Of a stretch of 64,000 nt of DNA, positions 8,064 through 15,820 are shown in pieces. Where the stretch lies: positions 18,195 to 82,194 of the forward strand of contig CALRKY020000013.1 of NCBI GenBank assembly GCA_943368345.1, read 5' to 3'. The position numbers and the translations under genes were made by a program. The stretch's first letter is position 1. Each line of letters opens with the position of its first letter. The notes beneath the pieces were generated by a model, which was not told the DNA's origin, made no database searches, and worked only from the letters and a program-made list of their open reading frames with translations. Origin of the DNA: JADCGM01 sp943368345. GTDB taxonomy: Bacteria > Pseudomonadota > Alphaproteobacteria > Sphingomonadales > Sphingomonadaceae.

Positions 8064-8410
8064 CTCGGTCTGCTAGCAATCCAGCTCCCAACCGAAAGGG
8101 CAGCGGCGGCGGGCAGGGCTGCGATCCAGCCATCGAGATACCAGGCGCCGATCAGGCCGCTGATCGCCAGCGATATCAGCGCCATGATTTTGCCGGAGCG
8201 GGCAATCGCGCCGCGTTCACGCCAGCCATTGATGTGCGGACCCCAACGTGGGTGGGCCAGCAACCGCGCCTCCCAGGCTGGATTGGACCGGGCAAAACAA
8301 AAGGCCGCCAGAATATAGAAAACCACGGTCGGCAGCAGCGGCAGGACGATGCCAATGGTCCCGATCAGCAGAAATGCGAGCCCGCTGATCCGCCAGATGA
8401 GACGCGACAT
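8060..8410 (-). CDS. DUF454 (YbaN-like) small membrane protein
   Basis: The 116-residue protein has two N-terminal hydrophobic helices (GLAFLLIGTIGIVLPLLPTV and the one after it), the family motif FCFARSNPAWEARLLAHP, and two more hydrophobic segments near the C-terminus. This matches the DUF454/YbaN inner-membrane family, whose function is not established. It starts 10 bases behind the nitronate monooxygenase-like gene on the same strand, so the two probably share a transcript. Confidence 0.88.
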   Translation of the reverse strand: MSRLIWRISGLAFLLIGTIGIVLPLLPTVVFYILAAFCFARSNPAWEARLLAHPRWGPHINGWRERGAIARSGKIMALISLAISGLIGAWYLDGWIAALPAAAALSVGSWIASRPS

Positions 8411-8420
8411 GCCGCCCTGC

Positions 8421-9884
8421 TCAATCGCCGGTCTGAATGCGCTCGACGAGTTGCTTCACGGTCGGCACGAACCCGTTCGAATAAAATGGGTCCTGGGCAA
8501 AGCGGTAGGCGGAGTGGCCGGCGAACACCAAATTCTCCTCCGGATTGCCGCCGTGCGCGACGTCCTGAAGGGTTTTCTGGATGCAGAAACTGCGCGGATC
8601 GGCAAGGCGGCCGGTCGAGTTTTTGTCGGTATCGGCCCAGGCTGAAAAGCGGCACTGGCTAAGGCAGCCCATGCAGTCCGCCTGATCCTTGCGGATGATT
8701 TTCTTGTCCGATGGCGTGACGAACACCAACGTATTGTCCGGGGTCTTCAGAGCATCGGTAAACCCCTGACCGGCCCAGCCGCGTGCGCGCAGCAGGTCGT
8801 CGCGGGTGACATAAAAGGCCCGGCCCCGGCCCACGCCGACATCCAGCGCAAATTGGTGATCGCCGACCTGCTCCATCGAAAAGGCAACCTGCCGGTCGGA
8901 CCGATCCTCCAGATCGCGCAGGAACGGTGTGCGCACGGCCGAGGAATAAAATCCGGTGGGGGAAAACTGGTGCAGCGAGATGTCGCCTTCATTCAGCGTC
9001 ATCAGCTTCTGCTTCCAGCCCTCCGGAATCGGGCTTTCCTGGGTCAGCAGCGGTCGGGTGCCATATTGAAAGGCGATGGTGCCAAGTTCAGTGTTGTCGA
9101 TCCAGTTTTCCCACTCGCGCAGATACCAGACACCGCCGGCCATGATGATCGGCACATCATCTGAAATCCCCGATTCGCGCATGACGTTGCGCAGGTCGCG
9201 GACCCGGGGGTAAGGGTCCTGCGGCTGACGCGGATCCTCCGCGTTCGACAGGCCGTTGTGACCCCCGGCAAGCCAGGGGTCTTCATAAACCACCGCGCCG
9301 AGCCATTCGCTCGCCTTGGAATAGGCACGCTTCCAAAGCGCCCGAAACGCGCGCGCGGAGGAGATGATTGGGTAATAATAAACACCGTAGTGCGCCGCGA
9401 TTTCCGACAGCTTGTAGGGCATCCCAGCCCCGCAGGTGACGCCGGAAACCAGCCCACGGGTCCGTTCAAGGACACCGGTCAGCACCCGCTGCGCGCCGCC
9501 CATTTCCCACAGGACATTGATATTAATGGCGCCGCGGCCCGAGGCGATGTCAAAGGCCCGCCGCACCTGTTCAACCGCCCCGTCGACGGCATAGGTGATC
9601 AGTTCCTCATGCCGTTCCCGCCGCGTCGGGGCGCGGTAAATCTGCGGGATGACCGCACCGCTGGCGTCATAGCTGTCGGCATTGACTGCCGAGATGGTTC
9701 CGATCCCGCCAGCAGCGGCCCAGGCCCCCGATGACATGTGATTGGTGGCAGAGACGCCCTTGCCGCCTTCCACCAGAGGCAGAACGTCGCGCCCGCCCAT
9801 CCGGATCGCGTTCAGTCCCTTGAACATTCGGTTCCAGTCCGTTCGCGCCGTGCACCCCCGCACAGCCTCACCCTGATAGCCCAT
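8421..9884 (-). CDS. Nitronate monooxygenase-like flavoprotein with C-terminal Cys motif
   Basis: The 487-residue protein is related to the 2-nitropropane dioxygenase / enoyl reductase FMN-binding TIM-barrel family: GGIGTISAVNADSYD near the N-terminus, GVTCGAGMPYKL, the substrate-loop region EDPWLAGGHNG and the FMN phosphate-binding segment MAGGVWYLREW. It is longer than simple family members. After the barrel there is an extra segment with Cys at about 404, 407, 411 and 434 (DCMGCLSQC then SFC), a possible metal or Fe-S site. ATG 9884 is the only in-frame start that fits the family; its ribosome site is weak. Physiological substrate is unknown; oxidation of nitronates is the family guess. 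Confidence 0.82.
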   Translation of the reverse strand: MGYQGEAVRGCTARTDWNRMFKGLNAIRMGGRDVLPLVEGGKGVSATNHMSSGAWAAAGGIGTISAVNADSYDASGAVIPQIYRAPTRRERHEELITYAVDGAVEQVRRAFDIASGRGAININVLWEMGGAQRVLTGVLERTRGLVSGVTCGAGMPYKLSEIAAHYGVYYYPIISSARAFRALWKRAYSKASEWLGAVVYEDPWLAGGHNGLSNAEDPRQPQDPYPRVRDLRNVMRESGISDDVPIIMAGGVWYLREWENWIDNTELGTIAFQYGTRPLLTQESPIPEGWKQKLMTLNEGDISLHQFSPTGFYSSAVRTPFLRDLEDRSDRQVAFSMEQVGDHQFALDVGVGRGRAFYVTRDDLLRARGWAGQGFTDALKTPDNTLVFVTPSDKKIIRKDQADCMGCLSQCRFSAWADTDKNSTGRLADPRSFCIQKTLQDVAHGGNPEENLVFAGHSAYRFAQDPFYSNGFVPTVKQLVERIQTGD

Positions 9885-9995
9885 AGGGACACATTCGCCC
9901 GGTGCAAAGCGCGATAAGCCAAATCCGCGATTGGAACTGCCAATCGGACGGCGGTGGTAATCTTTTGCTAACCTATTTTTCCTAGTGACAGATGC

Positions 9996-10295
9996 ATGAC
10001 AGACAGCGCTCAGGATCGTCGCCAGATGCCGCGCCAGCCCGTCCGGGCGACCGGTGAACTCACCTCCGGTGGGCATACCCGGGATGTGGCGGTCTGCGAT
10101 CTTTCAGCAGGCGGTGTCCGGGTTGAAGTCGGCCAGCGGGACGTGCCAACCGGTACCAAAGTCTATCTGCGCCTGCCGCGCTACGGACTGCGCCACGCCA
10201 AAGTGGTTTGGGCCAATGATGGTGCCATCGGGGTACAGTTCAACGACCCCCTGCCGCGCCGCCGGTCGTTTCCACCGACCGAGAATGCTGCTTAG
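9996..10295 (+). CDS. PilZ-domain protein
   Basis: This 99-residue single-domain protein carries both PilZ signatures: the basic box DRRQMPRQPVR near residues 7-17 and DLSAGGVRV near 36-44 (consensus D/NxSxxG). PilZ domains bind cyclic di-GMP and pass the signal to a partner, usually in motility, polysaccharide or cell-cycle control. With no other domain, this copy would act by protein contact. It is transcribed away from the nitronate monooxygenase-like gene. The partner cannot be inferred from neighbours. Confidence 0.88.
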   Translation: MTDSAQDRRQMPRQPVRATGELTSGGHTRDVAVCDLSAGGVRVEVGQRDVPTGTKVYLRLPRYGLRHAKVVWANDGAIGVQFNDPLPRRRSFPPTENAA

Positions 10296-10354
10296 CGCTT
10301 GCCCTTGGCCCCGCACTGCGCTTGTATCGTTCCCACAATTGAGGAGATGCGATC

Positions 10355-10465
10355 ATGGCGAACCGCGAGCAAAAGGGTAACAAGGAAGCGAAGAAACCCA
10401 AGGCCAAAAAGGCCAAGGTGATCGCGGCGAACCCGTCAACCAAAGGCATGGCTGCCAAAAGCTGA
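10355..10465 (+). CDS. 36-residue Lys-rich basic protein
   Basis: This short gene has a good ribosome site (GGAG at 10343-10346, 8 bases before ATG 10355) and a clean stop. The product begins MANREQKGNKEAKKPKAKK and ends in GMAAKS. About one third of residues are lysine and there is no hydrophobic segment, so it should be disordered, cytoplasmic and able to bind nucleic acid or ribosomes (inference). Composition and spacing support a real gene, but function is unknown. Confidence 0.6.
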   Translation: MANREQKGNKEAKKPKAKKAKVIAANPSTKGMAAKS

Positions 10466-10487
10466 GGTCACCCCGGCTTCCCAGTCG

Positions 10488-12284
10488 CTACAGCTCCCGT
10501 CCGATCGGATAGAGGAGATAGCGGCTGTCGTGGTAGCGGGTCCGTTCGTAGAACCATTGCAACCGGGCGGTGGGGCTTTTGGCAAAGGCAGGGTCTGCTG
10601 CCAGCTTTGCCTCGAACGCGGCCTTTAGCTGCGGGTCGGTGGCCAGCATCCTGTCGGCCAGCGGGGCGATGGCATAGCTTTCCATATATTCGGTGCGCTG
10701 CAACATGCCGGGGAAGAAATTCCAGGCCAGCACGCCGTCCGGGCTTTCCGGTTCGAGCAGGGCAGCGGCAAGCAGGCCTAGCGGCTGGTCGGATGGCACC
10801 CGCACCGACCCCGGCGGGAATGTTTCCTGCAGCATCTGGTGCCGAAATGCTCCGACCGTCAGCGGGATGCGGCTTTCATTGGCGGGGCCGAGCTTGGGTT
10901 CGGTTATCCGCACCATGTCCAGCCGCAGCGTCTTGGCGGCCCCGGTGGTTTCCATCTGAATGCCGTGCAATTTGAGCCTGGCGATCACGTCGGGCGCGGT
11001 TGGCGGCACCCACCAGGCCTTGGGGAGGTCGGCGACAAAATCGGGGGCGAAACCGAACACGTTCATCCGCTGTTTGACCGGTTTGCCCAGCCAGCGAATG
11101 ACCGGGCCGCCGGCCGCAGCAGATTGGTAGCGGTCATGCGCAATGCCGAGGAAGTCGATCTGGTAAACCGGCGCGTCGAGCGGTTTCCAGCTGAGCGTCA
11201 TCCGGGCTGGGCGCGCGGCCCGGTCGTCTGCAATCGCCGCCTCGGCTGCGACGCCGTCCTCACCGATCAGCCGCAACGCCGCCTCAACCAGCACATAGGT
11301 CCCCAGCACCCGCTGGCGGTAGGGTTTCAGCGAATGGGTCTCGACCAGCACCGCCGGGATGCGGCGATGGTCGGCATAGCCGGTGGAAAAGCGCGGCGTG
11401 TCGGGGTCGTGGACGATGCCGATGTCCGGATTGTCGTTGTCGACCGCACTCACATAATAGCCCGGTGTATGTCCTGCCGCCTTCAGGGCTTTGTCGATAT
11501 TTGATCGAAAGCTGCGGTCCAGCCAGCGGCCAATGGCGGGCGACTGGGCATAAAGCCCATTCCAACCGGCAAAGGCATAGGCGACGTCATATTGATGATC
11601 GATGCCGTCCGTCACATGAAGATCGAGATAAAGCGCCGGATCATATTTGCGGATCAGGCCGATCATCGCCTGCATTTCGGGCGAGTCCGCCTTCAGATAA
11701 TCCCGGTTGAGGTTAAGATTCTGCGCCGTGGTCCGCCAGCCCTGCGATTTCGGCCCGCGCTGGTTCGGGCGGCTGTAGGGCGAGGTGCGTTCATGGCCGT
11801 CGGCGTTGAAAATCGGCACCAGCACGAAATCCGCCTTGTCGAGGAGCGCTGACTTGCCCCGGAAGGCAATGTCGCGGAGCAGCATCAGTCCGGCATCCTT
11901 GCCGTCAATCTCGCCGGAATGAATGCCCGCCTGTGCGAGCAACACCGGTTTCCTGGCGGTACCAGCCTTGCGCGCGACAATCGCGAACAGCTCCCGTCCT
12001 TGCGGCGTCTTGCCAAACACCTCCAGCCGCAACAAAGGCGAGGCGGCCACCATCTTCTCGGCAAAGGCCCGGGTTTCCGCATAGTCCGGCGTCGACACCA
12101 GCCCACCAACCTCCGCCGGCGTAACCCAGGGGTGACCCCCCTTGACAACCAAAGCCTCGCTGGCCCCCGCCCACGGCACCAGCGGCGGCAAAGGCGCCTC
12201 CAGCGAAGACTGTTCACCCGCCGCTGCAGGCACAGTTAAAAGCACCAGCGCCGCCACCAGCGCACGATAGAAATACATTCTCAT
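10488..12284 (-). CDS. Exported M14-family zinc carboxypeptidase
   Basis: The 598-residue precursor has a signal peptide (residues 1 to about 23, cleavage after VPAAAGE). The M14 zinc site is complete: His122 and Glu125 in GIHSGE, His223 in LDLHVTDG, and the catalytic Glu315 in VLVETHSLKPY; the region ADGHERTSPYSRPNQRGP is also family-like. The protein is therefore likely an active periplasmic or secreted metallopeptidase removing C-terminal residues. A C-terminal domain of about 250 residues follows, without a clear match. The start MRMYF at 12284 has only a weak ribosome site; the second Met (12278) is possible. It stands alone, divergent from the peroxiredoxin gene. Confidence 0.9.
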   Translation of the reverse strand: MRMYFYRALVAALVLLTVPAAAGEQSSLEAPLPPLVPWAGASEALVVKGGHPWVTPAEVGGLVSTPDYAETRAFAEKMVAASPLLRLEVFGKTPQGRELFAIVARKAGTARKPVLLAQAGIHSGEIDGKDAGLMLLRDIAFRGKSALLDKADFVLVPIFNADGHERTSPYSRPNQRGPKSQGWRTTAQNLNLNRDYLKADSPEMQAMIGLIRKYDPALYLDLHVTDGIDHQYDVAYAFAGWNGLYAQSPAIGRWLDRSFRSNIDKALKAAGHTPGYYVSAVDNDNPDIGIVHDPDTPRFSTGYADHRRIPAVLVETHSLKPYRQRVLGTYVLVEAALRLIGEDGVAAEAAIADDRAARPARMTLSWKPLDAPVYQIDFLGIAHDRYQSAAAGGPVIRWLGKPVKQRMNVFGFAPDFVADLPKAWWVPPTAPDVIARLKLHGIQMETTGAAKTLRLDMVRITEPKLGPANESRIPLTVGAFRHQMLQETFPPGSVRVPSDQPLGLLAAALLEPESPDGVLAWNFFPGMLQRTEYMESYAIAPLADRMLATDPQLKAAFEAKLAADPAFAKSPTARLQWFYERTRYHDSRYLLYPIGREL

Positions 12285-12346
12285 TTCCGCAGGTTAGCGA
12301 GGGTTACGAACGCTGGCAATGCTGCCGGGACGGTCTTGATCCGAGC

Positions 12347-12457
12347 GAACGCCGCGTCGGCGTTCTCGGTGAGTTTGTTGCACCGACAGAAGAACTGTCT
12401 ACAGGATTCTTTCGCGAAACTCACTACCCAAGCGCTTTGGGCTCGCGCAAAAGCGCT
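12347..12457. other. Two hairpins in a divergent intergenic region
   Basis: Between the divergent starts of the M14 peptidase and the peroxiredoxin are two inverted repeats: GAACGCCG-CGT-CGGCGTTC (12347-12365) and AGCGCTTT/AAAGCGCT with a longer loop (12431-12457). Neither is followed by a run of T that would fit a terminator for a flanking gene. They could be operators or part of a leader RNA; this is unproven. Confidence 0.35.
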
Positions 12458-12506
12458 GGGGCGGCGGTGTGGGCGGTCCGGAACGCCGACTTGAGGAGAT
12501 GGCGGC

Positions 12507-12974
12507 ATGGCGGTTGAAGTTGGGCAGGTTGCACCGGCGTTCGATCTGGCGGGGGATGGCGGCAGCGCGATCCGGCTGGCGGACCTGGCGGGTCAGAAGG
12601 CGGTAGTCTATTTCTACCCCAAGGATGACACGTCGGGCTGCACCAGCGAGGCGATTGATTTCACCTCGAAGTTGGCGGACTTCGCGGCGGCCGACACGGT
12701 GGTGATCGGGGTGTCGAAGGACTCGGTGGCGAGCCACGCGAAGTTCCGCGCCAAGCATGCACTCGGCGTCAAACTGGCCGCCGACCCCGATGGCGCGGTG
12801 GTCGAAGGCTGGGGGGTGTGGATTGAGAAAAGCATGTACGGCCGCAAATATATGGGGATCGAGCGGGCAACCTTCCTGATCGGCCGCGACGGCAGAGTGG
12901 CGCAGACCTGGCACAAGGTGAAAGTCCCCGGACATGCCGCCGAGGTGTTGAAGGCGGCGCAGGCGCTGGGGTGA
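12507..12974 (+). CDS. bcp: Bcp/PrxQ-type peroxiredoxin
   Basis: This thiol peroxidase (155 residues, typical length) reduces hydrogen peroxide and organic peroxides in the cytoplasm. The peroxidatic Cys is in YPKDDTSGCTSEA (about residue 47), the thioredoxin-fold core is present, and the region RATFLIGRDGRV is typical. Many PrxQ proteins have the resolving Cys five residues after the first; here that position is not Cys and no other Cys is seen, so the enzyme should work as a 1-Cys type needing an external thiol. ATG 12507 follows GAGGAG by a suitable spacing. The last 4 bases overlap the next gene, giving coupled translation. Confidence 0.93.
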   Translation: MAVEVGQVAPAFDLAGDGGSAIRLADLAGQKAVVYFYPKDDTSGCTSEAIDFTSKLADFAAADTVVIGVSKDSVASHAKFRAKHALGVKLAADPDGAVVEGWGVWIEKSMYGRKYMGIERATFLIGRDGRVAQTWHKVKVPGHAAEVLKAAQALG

Positions 12975-13807
12975 CGACGCTTGGCGTCGAAGCGGCCAGC
13001 GTGACGACGCTTGGCGTTGCGGCGCGCACCGTCCTGCTGACGGGGGAGGCGCGGGCCAAGGCCCATGCCAGCCGGGCGCTGGCGGCTGCTTGGGGTGCGG
13101 GGGCGGTCGACTGGCGGTTCGATGCGCCGATGCCGGACACCCCCGCCCGACCGGCGCGCCCGGAACTGCTGCCCCCCAACAGGATGCGCAAGCGCGGCAA
13201 GGCCGGGTCGATGCGCAGCCGGATCGCGTTGCTGCATGCCGTGGCGCATATCGAGCTCAACGCCATCGATCTCGCCTGGGACATGGTCGGGCGGTTTGGA
13301 GCCGGATTCCCGCGCGCTTTCGCCGATGACTGGGTCCGGGTGGCGGACGATGAGGCGCGGCATTTCCTGATGGTCGCTGACCGTTTGGTGGAGCTGGGGG
13401 CCGCTTATGGCGACCTGCCAGCGCATGACGGTTTGTGGCAGGCCGCCGCCGCCACAGCAGGTGATGTGATGGCGCGATTGGCGGTGGTACCGCAGGTGCT
13501 GGAGGCGCGCGGGCTCGATGTGACCCCCGCAATGGCGGAACGAATCGCCACCGCCGGAGATGCGCGCAGTGCGGAAATTCTTAACCAAATCTACGCTGAT
13601 GAGATTGGGCACGTCCGGACCGGCAATTTCTGGTTCCGTTCGGCGTGTGACTCCAACGGCTCACCGCCCGCCGAGACCTTCCGGACCCTGGTTCAAACGC
13701 ATTTCCGAGGCGAGTTGAAACCGCCTTTCAATGACTTGGCCCGCGATTCTGCCGGCATGACCCCGGACTTCTACCGCGACTTGCCAGCCGCGCGCTCGGT
13801 TGCTTAG
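12971..13807 (+). CDS. DUF455 ferritin-like protein
   Basis: The 278-residue helical protein carries the metal-ligand pattern of the DUF455 ferritin-like family: HAVAHIELNAIDLAWD, then DDEARHFLM, then YADEIGHVRTG, supplying Glu and His ligands for a probable di-iron centre. The reaction is unknown. The gene begins with GTG inside the stop of bcp, and a second GTG sits 30 bases later because the first 16-17 bases are repeated, so residues 1-10 and 11-20 start alike (VTTLGV twice). Which GTG is used is uncertain; the conserved part starts after both. Coupling to a peroxidase hints at oxidative-stress or tRNA-modifying chemistry, but only as inference. Confidence 0.85.
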   Translation: MTTLGVEAASVTTLGVAARTVLLTGEARAKAHASRALAAAWGAGAVDWRFDAPMPDTPARPARPELLPPNRMRKRGKAGSMRSRIALLHAVAHIELNAIDLAWDMVGRFGAGFPRAFADDWVRVADDEARHFLMVADRLVELGAAYGDLPAHDGLWQAAAATAGDVMARLAVVPQVLEARGLDVTPAMAERIATAGDARSAEILNQIYADEIGHVRTGNFWFRSACDSNGSPPAETFRTLVQTHFRGELKPPFNDLARDSAGMTPDFYRDLPAARSVA

Positions 13808-13916
13808 TACCGCTCTTCTGCTGCGCGGGTCGCATTCAACCGGCAGATGATTTCAGATTTGGTATCCGCTCACTGGCGCTTCGCCGGATGCGGTTTCTGT
13901 ATCCGGGGGGATCGGC

Positions 13917-15098
13917 GTGGGTCGTGGGACGGTTTTGATCGCAGCTTTGCAAGCGGAGGTCCTGCGCCGGTTTCCCGAACATCAGATTTATCTGCGCAGC
14001 AATGACCGGGTGCGCCTGTTGCGGGTTGGAACCCGGGTGCAGGTCATGGCGGTGGCGACGGCGGCGCTCATTGCCGGTTGGGTTGGTGTGGCGACTATCA
14101 ACACCGTTGCCGACCTGAGTGGGCTGACAGCAGACGCTGTCGCCGAAAAGGAAGCCGAACTGGCGCGGATGTCGGCGCGGGTCAGCGCGCTGAAGGCCGA
14201 TGTCGGCGACCTGCGCGGCGATGTTGCGATCAGTGCCGAGGCGCTGGAGAAGCGGCAATTGTTCCTTGCCTCCTTGCTGACCGGCAAAGGCAGTGTCCGC
14301 AAATTGGCGGCAATGGTCCCCGAACCCATGCCGGACCTGCAGGACATGGCCGAAAACCATCCTGACGTGATGGCCCCCTTCGTGAAGATTGAGCGCGAAC
14401 AGCTGGCCTTTGTCGATCAGGCCACCCAGGCTGCCGAGGCGCGCTACCATGACACGACGGCAGTGCTGCGGCGGCTCGGCCTGAAGCCTTCGCGGTTCGT
14501 CGCGCAATCAAGCTTTGCCATGGGCGGACCTTATCTTCCCTTGGGCGGCAAGGCCCAGTCGGAGGTTGATCCCAAATTCAAGCAGCTGTTCGTCAGCTGG
14601 AAAAAGGTCGATCAGTTGGAAAAGGCGATGACCGCGATCCCGTCTATCCGCCCCGCGCCGACCGGTCGGTTCACCAGCGGCTTCGGAGTGCGCTATGATC
14701 CGTTCAGCGGCTATGCCGCGATGCATGCTGGCGTTGATCTCGCCGGACGGCACGGCGACCCGATCCGCACCGCCTCGGACGGGGTCGTGACCACCGCCGG
14801 TTGGTCGGGTGCCTATGGGCGACTGGTCGAAATCAACCACGGTAAAGGCATTGTCACCCGCTATGGGCATTTGTCCCGCGTCACGGTTCGTCCCGGCGAG
14901 TCGGTGAGGAAGGGCGAAGTGATCGGCCGGATGGGATCGACCGGACGTTCAACGGGCACCCATCTTCACTACGAAGTCCGCATCGATGGCCGCGCGGTCA
15001 ATCCGGTGCCTTATCTGGAGGCCTCCAACTATGTTCTCGCGATCCAGGAGCGCGCAGACCTTGGCCAGGGTGGACCGGACACGCCCGTCCAACCCTGA
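13917..15098 (+). CDS. M23-family (LytM) membrane peptidase
   Basis: This cell-wall hydrolase (393 residues) has a short cytoplasmic N-terminus and one membrane segment (VMAVATAALIAGWVGVATI, about residues 43-61). A periplasmic coiled coil rich in Ala/Glu/Leu follows (about 70-120), then a C-terminal M23 domain. Zinc ligands are visible in MHAGVDLAG (His, Asp) and THLHYEVR (His), with the Gly-rich strands between them, so it should cleave peptidoglycan cross-links. GTG 13917 is the first start before the basic N-terminus. It overlaps the bactofilin gene, a pairing known from other bacteria in which bactofilin places the peptidase at sites of cell shape control. Confidence 0.92.
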   Translation: MGRGTVLIAALQAEVLRRFPEHQIYLRSNDRVRLLRVGTRVQVMAVATAALIAGWVGVATINTVADLSGLTADAVAEKEAELARMSARVSALKADVGDLRGDVAISAEALEKRQLFLASLLTGKGSVRKLAAMVPEPMPDLQDMAENHPDVMAPFVKIEREQLAFVDQATQAAEARYHDTTAVLRRLGLKPSRFVAQSSFAMGGPYLPLGGKAQSEVDPKFKQLFVSWKKVDQLEKAMTAIPSIRPAPTGRFTSGFGVRYDPFSGYAAMHAGVDLAGRHGDPIRTASDGVVTTAGWSGAYGRLVEINHGKGIVTRYGHLSRVTVRPGESVRKGEVIGRMGSTGRSTGTHLHYEVRIDGRAVNPVPYLEASNYVLAIQERADLGQGGPDTPVQP

Positions 15099-15456
15099 CG
15101 CCGGCCTGTCGATTCTCGCCGCCGATGTGGTCATCCGGGGCGATCTGAAGGCTTCGGGAGAGCTGCACCTCGACGGCAGGATTGTCGGCGATGTGGAGGC
15201 GCATGACATTGTCATTGGCGCAACCGGCAGCGTCCACGGCGATGTCCAGGCCGACGCCCTGACCCTGTTTGGCAGCGTGACCGGCAATGTTTCGGCCCGG
15301 ACCATCCGTCTTGGTCCCGGCGCCCGGCTGGCCGGTGATGTCCGCTATGCCTCGCTCGGCATCGAGACCGGCGCGACCGTCGAGGGCCGGTTTGTGCATG
15401 TCGTGGACGGCGTCGAAATCGTCCCGCCGCAGCTGGTTGCGGTCGGGGGCGATTGA
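15031..15456 (+). CDS. Bactofilin (polymer-forming cytoskeletal protein)
   Basis: This 141-residue protein has the bactofilin beta-helix core: SILAADVVIRGDLKASGELH, then repeated six-residue turns (GRIVGDVEAHDIVIGATG, GDVQADALTLFGSVTGNV), flanked by short disordered ends. It self-assembles into filaments at the membrane and recruits wall enzymes. Start ATG 15031 has GGAGG 9 bases upstream; the gene overlaps the M23 peptidase gene by 68 bases in another frame, which implies tight co-expression. An earlier in-frame ATG at 14986 lies deep in the peptidase gene and lacks a ribosome site. Confidence 0.9.
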   Translation: MFSRSRSAQTLARVDRTRPSNPDAGLSILAADVVIRGDLKASGELHLDGRIVGDVEAHDIVIGATGSVHGDVQADALTLFGSVTGNVSARTIRLGPGARLAGDVRYASLGIETGATVEGRFVHVVDGVEIVPPQLVAVGGD

Positions 15457-15487
15457 AGCCGGGCCGGTTCCGGCCTATCTCCGGGTT

Positions 15488-15820
15488 ATGAGTGAAACCG
15501 TCAGCCTGTCCTCGTCCGCTGCAAAGCGGGTCGCCGCCATTGTCGCCAAGCAGGGCGACCCGTCGCTGAAGCTCCGCCTGAGCGTTGAGGGCGGCGGCTG
15601 TTCGGGCTTCCAGTATAAGTTCGGGCTGGACGGGCAGATTGCCGCCGATGATCTGGTAGTAACGACCGACGGCGTCTCGATGCTGGTCGACGCGGTCAGC
15701 ATTCCGTTCCTCGAAGGGGCGATCGTTGATTTCGTCGACAATCTCGGAGGGGCATCCTTTCAGGTGAAAAACCCCAATGCGACGAGCGGCTGCGGCTGCG
15801 GTACGTCCTTTTCGGTCTGA
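15488..15820 (+). CDS. erpA: Iron-sulfur cluster insertion protein (ErpA/IscA type)
   Basis: The 110-residue A-type carrier protein receives Fe-S clusters and passes them to apo-enzymes. The three conserved cysteines are in GGGCSGFQY and in SGCGCGTSF near the C-terminus. Length and the stretch LRLSVEGGGCSGFQYKFGLD are standard. ErpA, IscA and SufA are hard to separate by motif; no isc or suf genes adjoin it, which favours ErpA. Start ATG 15488 (MSETVSL) fits the family. Its stop overlaps the start of the next gene by one base (TGATG). Confidence 0.93.
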   Translation: MSETVSLSSSAAKRVAAIVAKQGDPSLKLRLSVEGGGCSGFQYKFGLDGQIAADDLVVTTDGVSMLVDAVSIPFLEGAIVDFVDNLGGASFQVKNPNATSGCGCGTSFSV

